Positions 59,396 through 64,000 of a DNA stretch of 64,000 nt are shown one piece after another; the first letter of the stretch is position 1, and each line of letters opens with the position of its first letter. This DNA comes from Phlebiopsis flavidoalba (Eukaryota; Basidiomycota; Agaricomycetes; Polyporales; Phanerochaetaceae). The stretch lies in NCBI GenBank assembly GCA_035772785.1, contig JAOCPU010000002.1, forward strand, positions 62,001 through 126,000, in the 5' to 3' direction. Under the pieces are notes generated by a model. It saw only the letters and a list, made by a program, of their open reading frames with translations, was not told the origin of the DNA and ran no database searches. The position numbers and the translations under genes are program-made.

Positions 59396-59841
59396 CAAGA
59401 GCTTATTGCTTGTGATAATTGCTTCTGACAATGAACAGCGATAGGTAGCTGGGGATTTCACCGAATTTTCACTTAAATAACGTACCGCGGTGATGGGCAC
59501 TGAGCTGCGCTGCTAGTGCTGTGTATTCTTTGGGAACCGTACACCTTCTGGCACTGTTACATTCGCTATGCATACTGAAGTAGACATATTTGCGGTGTGA
59601 TGCTCGGCTCTCACCAATTTCGCCTCAGGCTCTCGCGCCATACGCGGGCTCAAGCAACGAAGTTTTGGTGGCAACTTGGCGATCTAGGGTTTACGGGGTC
59701 CTTGTGATCTGGCTACAAGAGCCATCGAAGTCTGCAACGGCGTTGCCCACCCTGGTTCACATAGAAAACATCGCTGCAAGCTTACAAGAGAATGGGGGCC
59801 ACATTTAACACGCTAAGTTAGGCCAAGTTAGACACAGGTAG

Positions 59842-59909
59842 ATCAAACTGTTGTTAACTGTTTTGAACTGTCCCTAACTGTTTCTAACAGTACGTCACAG
59901 TACGTAACG
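59842..59909 (+). repeat. TAACTGT-rich tract 4
   Basis: AACTGTTGTTAACTGTTTTG, AACTGTCCCTAACTGTTTCT, then AACAGTACGTCACAGTACGT, running straight into the palindrome at 59910. Confidence 0.7.
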
Positions 59910-59941
59910 TTCCGTAACTTTGTCGCGACAAAGTTACGGAA
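59910..59941. repeat. 32-nt perfect palindrome
   Basis: The half-site TTCCGTAACTTTGTCG is followed immediately by its exact complement in reverse. The half-site resembles the CCGTAACTGT words of the neighbouring tract, so this may be a head-to-head join of two element ends. Confidence 0.85.
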
Positions 59942-60495
59942 AGTTAGCATTTCCCGTTAGATTGTTAACCATCGGGGGTGGACGTCATGTGTACGAACGC
60001 CACATCATCGACGCATGCAAGCATCGTTCCTACCGCTAGTCATCCCAGGAACTGTATCACTATCCCTTTCGGCATATCTTCGCCACATTGATTTGCATCA
60101 ACATATCATGAAGCGTCGACTACCATCTACTTGGCTATTCTACGCTATCTAACTCAAAACCACCCTTACTAACTGTGACAGACTGCCCGCCAGCTTGTCA
60201 ACAGGTAAACAGTGATTTATTAGAAGTAAGTGATGTTTGATTCCGAGTACTGATTCCATCTGACGGTATCTAGTGCTTTATCGCAATTCCTAAGGACTCG
60301 GAGTCCCGAAATCCAACACATAGCTGTGCTTCAAGGCAGGAAGTCTAATTTCCTTGGGATATATAGCTCATAGCCCGTTGTGCTACTCTGGTAAGTACTT
60401 CGATTCCAGCTCTCAGCCCTGTTCCCATCCGCCATTATCGTACTTAACTGCTCCTTTCCGACCTATAGGGCATCCTAGCCTCATATCAGATAAAA

Positions 60496-62030
60496 ATGTG
60501 GAGAAGCAAAGAGGATAGAGATACACCGGAGCCACACAGACTTCTAGAGGACCAGCCTGCTCCGGAAGATCTGAAGACAATCTCTGGCGCCGGCTACTTT
60601 CAGCAAAACATAAATATCTTTCGGCGGCATCTATTATTCTACACAGTGGGCTTATTCTACTGCATGTCGCTCTTTGTGTTGTATACTCGCATCACTACGA
60701 GCACAGCGTAACGCATCTTGGAGCACATGGCTTCCAGCTGCAATCACCATGGCATCACAGGCCTTTGGAACGGTGTGTACACCGGTAGCATTACCTCGTT
60801 GCATTGCTCACACCCACATAATCTTCGTAGGTTTATCTCGCAATTCTAGTACTTATCACGCAACGCGTTTCCTTGCTCCGAGACATTTGTAAATCTTCAA
60901 ACATTGACGGCAATTCACGACAAGAACAACGCTTGGCTAGGGATTGACATCCCCTCCGCCGTTACGACCGCATTTCAACAGCTCTCCACTCCTGCTGCGC
61001 CCTTAGGTGTCATGATATGATCGCATTGTATTTGGGATGCGTACTTGTCTTGCACGTCACGGTTCCCCGCTCTACTTCATTTCATTCCCACCAACAAGAC
61101 GATCGAGGTCAGCCATCCGACACAGCTCTCAAATGCAACCTACAGCTTTGAGTAAGTACTTACACCGTTTGATCAGCCAATTGAGGCACTCAATTGACGG
61201 AACTCACAAATCAGCGTACTCCCTGCATGGGACGTCTTGCCCGTTTACGATTCACTTTCAACAAAGCTAGGTCTTTTGGAGAACATGGTCTATGACGTCA
61301 TTCCAGCCCTGCCATCCGCAGTTGGTACTGTGAAGGTCAATGCGTCGGTGTATGAATTTAAATGTCTCCCAGCGTTATCCACCTTGAAAAACCAGTCATT
61401 CACCGTGTTCAATAATGAATCATACCGTTACCAGCTGGATGACTCCACGTCGGTTTTGATTACTGTATCAGCTGTTGGTACGCCCAAATCTGTTTCAATC
61501 CATGACTATTTCCAAGTAACTTTTGCACTAATTGCTTCAATTTATATCGACTATAGCTTTCGAAACCATCATAACTCATCGGCAGGGCGACGCGTTCTTC
61601 ATAAAATTCCCAAATTCCAAGTATCCAGGGCCCGCCTAATGCCAATTATACAAACCCGCCATATTGGTCGCCCATTGTCATTACATCCACAGTTCCCATT
61701 ATTTCGGAGGAGGATCCGTCTTTGAATGGTCATTGGATACCGCTGATCCCTCCCAAGGCAAACATTTTTTACACAAACCAAAGCATAGGGGACGCTAAGT
61801 CCTACCTTTACGGTAAAGCTCCCTCTTGTACTGTGTTGTATCAGCACAAACGCTGCAACTCCGTCTGTTTCTTCAGGAGATCTGGGCTACATGCCAGCAC
61901 TTCAACTTCTCACCTGCGCCCTCAATATAACATACACCTCTATCAACGTTTCTGCGTCTAATCAGCTACCAGTTACAACTCCAGACCTCCCCTCTTTTCC
62001 ATAAACGCAAAACCGTGGTGGTATTTTGCA
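60496..62030 (+). pseudogene. Membrane-protein family, copy C, disrupted and truncated
   Basis: From the ATG at 60496: MWRSKEDRDTPEPHRLLEDQ, then a membrane segment (LLFYTVGLFYCMSLFVLYT) and SWSTWLPAAITMASQAFGT in a shifted frame. An intron (60773-60830) leads to VYLAILVLITQRVSLLRDI, NAWLGIDIPSAVTTAFQQLS and MIALYLGCVLVLHVTVP (membrane segment), then LSNATYSF, an intron (61152-61214) splitting the next codon, VLPAWDVLPVYDSLSTKLGL and ENMVYDVIPALPSAVGTVKV. Later comes NITYTSINVSASNQLPVTTP with TWWYFA at the end. The stretch 61215-61480 is open without interruption. Breaks include an extra base at the C run near 61068. WWYFA is followed at 62031 by the dispersed repeat, whereas copy A continues differently, so the last part is replaced. 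The family is of unknown function. Confidence 0.7.
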
Positions 62031-62205
62031 CTAGCGGATGTGGGCCATTTCTGGCTCAACCGATTTATGAATTATTTCATGTAACCCGGAATGCTTGCAG
62101 TATCCATCTGAAAGTGCTTGCAGCTTGCCATGGTGCTCCATTCGGCGCGCTTCTCGCCGAGCCTGCGCTCGGGAGTCGTGCGCGCGCTGATACGTAAAAC
62201 AAACT
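62031..62205 (+). repeat. Dispersed repeat, copy 3
   Basis: CTAGCGGATGTGGGCCATTT, then CTCAACCGATTTATGAATTA, later GCGCGCTTCTCGCCGAGCCT and GTGCGCGCGCTGATACGT. Inverted partner of 59161-59344. Its left edge coincides with the end of the membrane-protein copy C. Confidence 0.8.
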
Positions 62206-64000
62206 GCGAGCTGTTAGTATTACTAAGTAGTCTCCCCGCCCGCATTCCCTTGACGCGAATGTGTCACGCACCGGCCTGGCAAACCGTTCACGAGACGGCA
62301 GGAGCGTGTAGCGTACATGCTCCCCATCATCGGTGCCCCGTCTCGCACTGTGACCGTGCGCCGCTCGGCGAGTCTGGTCTCCTTTCATCTTGATTGCCAG
62401 CGGCGCTGCGAGGGCAATTCCCGCGGACAAGCGCAGTTCTTCGCGCCGTGCTCTATTGGTATTACCACCACTCCCGCGCTGTTCGCGCTCATCAGGTACG
62501 TCAGTCAGTCTCTTCGGCCGTTTCTTGCTGACCGCTGAGATCGCGTTGAGCGGCTCTGTGGCCATTTAGAGACCTTTTTTTGCGCGCGGGCTTGAGATGA
62601 CACTCTAGCCATCTTTGCCCATTAGTGAGTTTGAATGACTTATAAATCTGAATGTTTACTTACCTTAAAAGACTCTCCTACGCTCTGTGTGCGCCTCTGT
62701 CGTAGCCTTTCCCTCCACGTGGCTAGTGTACCAATGGCGCGACAGCGTAGTTGCAGCGTAGGTCTCGTCTACAAGCCTGTGCGCTTTTTTGCTCATTGGA
62801 GCTAAGTCGAAGACCAGTGCAGTTAGTTGTCAGTAAGAACTTTGCTTACAGTGGTATTGGTCGCCCTTGAAAGCGCGAGACGGCGCAGCAAGTGACTGAA
62901 AGACAAGTAGGACATCAGCAATGCGTGAGAGTGAGCACAAGGAACCACGCACCTCAAGACACCTGCGTGACCGGGAGACTAGGACCGGGAGCCGCGGTAT
63001 CCCGCGCTCTCGAACGAGAGCCGTGCGGCTGCTCGGTGCCGTGTGCTGAAACGCCAGGGTGTGTGCTGCCTGCGAGACGGCGCAGTGCCTACGCTGCGAC
63101 CGAGGCCGTGGGCATGAGAGACCAGATGGACCGGGCCAAAGTGCAGGCTGTTGCTGCATGCTCTGCGTAACGAGGGCGACATGATACCGCCATCGTCACG
63201 CCCGTTATGTTTGAGGTTGGGGGTTTGAGATCAAGGAGGGGCGGCGTGGTAAGTGTCTATTTTCGACGCCGGGGCCCTCAAGGTCGGGCCTTGTGGCTTG
63301 CTCTTTGGGTTTCGGGCTCGTTTGGAGTGTCGGACTGGGTCCCCAGAGACTGCGCGCACATACGCGCGGCGCGTTATTGTGCGCGAGACCGCGTCGAGGA
63401 CGTGGACGCGAACCGGGTGGGCTGCGCAAGGCGTGAGAGGGTGCGAGTGACTAGCAAGAACGAGTGGGACTTACCAGTTCGTCGCGGTGTGCTGCGTGCA
63501 CACAATTGAGGCAACGGTGCGCCGCGCTGACACTGGGCGCCCAGAGTCGCAACCTGCAACAGAAGGCTTGGTCAAAAACAGTGCCAGAGTGGGAGCAAGA
63601 TATTGAATCTCACCTGGGATACCACTATTGGAAGCCGCGAGTGTGCCAGCGCGCATATCTCGCGGAGTCTCCGAGCATGCACCAGCAGACCGCTGGCAAC
63701 CGTCAAGAGCTCCCGCCATTGTGAAACGACTTGTGCCAGACCGTTTGTCGGCCCGCAGAGACCCGTCTTGCTCGTGTGGTCTTGGGCTGCTGTTCCGCGG
63801 TCTGGCCTTGTCCGCGCCGCGTGGTCATCGAGCGAGTGAGATTGATTCTTGTGCAATGTGCACATCTGGGTGCTGACACGGGTCTATATACTCCTCTGTG
63901 GGCTCTTCTGCAGGTGCCGTCAAGATCTCGGCGGTGTGCTGCGCCGTCTCCGTCCCGCGGTCGGCCATTGTCGCATTTGAGTCGAGTGTGGACGTGCGCA
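62206..64000. other. GC-rich region, no gene recognised
   Basis: Open frames are abundant on both strands because of the GC content (for example 62077-62565 minus, 162 codons) but none has a recognisable motif. Scattered donor- and acceptor-like words (GGTAAGTG at 63248, CTTACC at 63470) recall the modules at 56.7-57.8 kb. The window ends inside this region. Confidence 0.35.

Noticed and set aside
62077..62565. 162-codon minus-strand frame
   Set aside because: It overlaps dispersed repeat copy 3 and GC-rich sequence that is open on both strands; no domain recognised.
1..64000. Repeat-induced point mutation (C-to-T decay)
   Set aside because: The dominant lesions seen in genes are one-base indels, and no general excess of TA-rich sequence is evident. 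Computing TpA/ApT and CpA+TpG indices would settle it.
1..64000. CRISPR array or bacterial operon structure
   Set aside because: No regularly spaced direct repeats with unique spacers. Introns and gene families are fungal. The 21-bp minisatellite is contiguous and has no spacers.

Overview
The window looks like a stretch of nuclear DNA from a filamentous basidiomycete, most likely a mushroom-forming Agaricomycete. Short introns of about 41-93 nt with GTRNGT donors, CTRAC-like branch points and YAG acceptors interrupt every recognisable gene. The gene families also fit: a RAD7/Rhp7-type repair protein, a FunK1-like kinase, a RecQ-like helicase of the amplified agaricomycete type, a HeLo/MLKL-like four-helix protein, and a three-copy family of small membrane proteins. 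These assignments rest on remembered family motifs, not on a search.

No gene here reads through uninterrupted. In almost every recognisable gene the correct protein is spread over two or three frames, switching every 60-150 bases by one-base gains or losses, often at homopolymers, while the residues between the switches stay well conserved. That looks more like an unpolished long-read assembly, or very recent loss of constraint, than slow pseudogene decay. I call these genes pseudogene (disrupted), but the frameshifts may not be biological.

Layout. 1-16 kb: disrupted rad7 (minus, 1330-3420), a long region with nothing recognised, a Cys-rich gene with repeated C-x4-C...W-x2-C-x2-C-x-x-R modules (plus, 11205-13955), and a five-exon gene of unknown family with a TATA box (plus, 14659-15808). 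16-24 kb: a HeLo/MLKL-like gene (minus, 16520-18247) and a GC-rich Pro/Ser/Arg gene (minus, 19798-23600). 24-38 kb: an acidic unknown gene (minus), the RecQ-like helicase (plus, 28846-31130), an unknown membrane-segment gene (minus) and the FunK1-like kinase (plus, 35416-37215). 41-48 kb: two diverged copies of the membrane-protein family in opposite orientation. 48-56 kb: repeat-rich DNA with minisatellites, a 1.1-kb degenerate tandem array, a 3.26-kb element with about 360-bp inverted arms, and a 487-bp MITE inside it with 8-bp target duplications. 56-64 kb: a RidA-family gene, arrays of TAACTGT words with a 32-nt perfect palindrome, and a third membrane-protein copy whose end is cut by one arm of an inverted repeat pair.

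The genes do not form a pathway. The mix of expanded lineage-specific families, transposon relics and repeats suggests an accessory, repeat-rich compartment. The most interesting individual items are the HeLo/MLKL-like gene, the nested inverted-repeat element with its MITE, the TAACTGT arrays, and the indel pattern itself.
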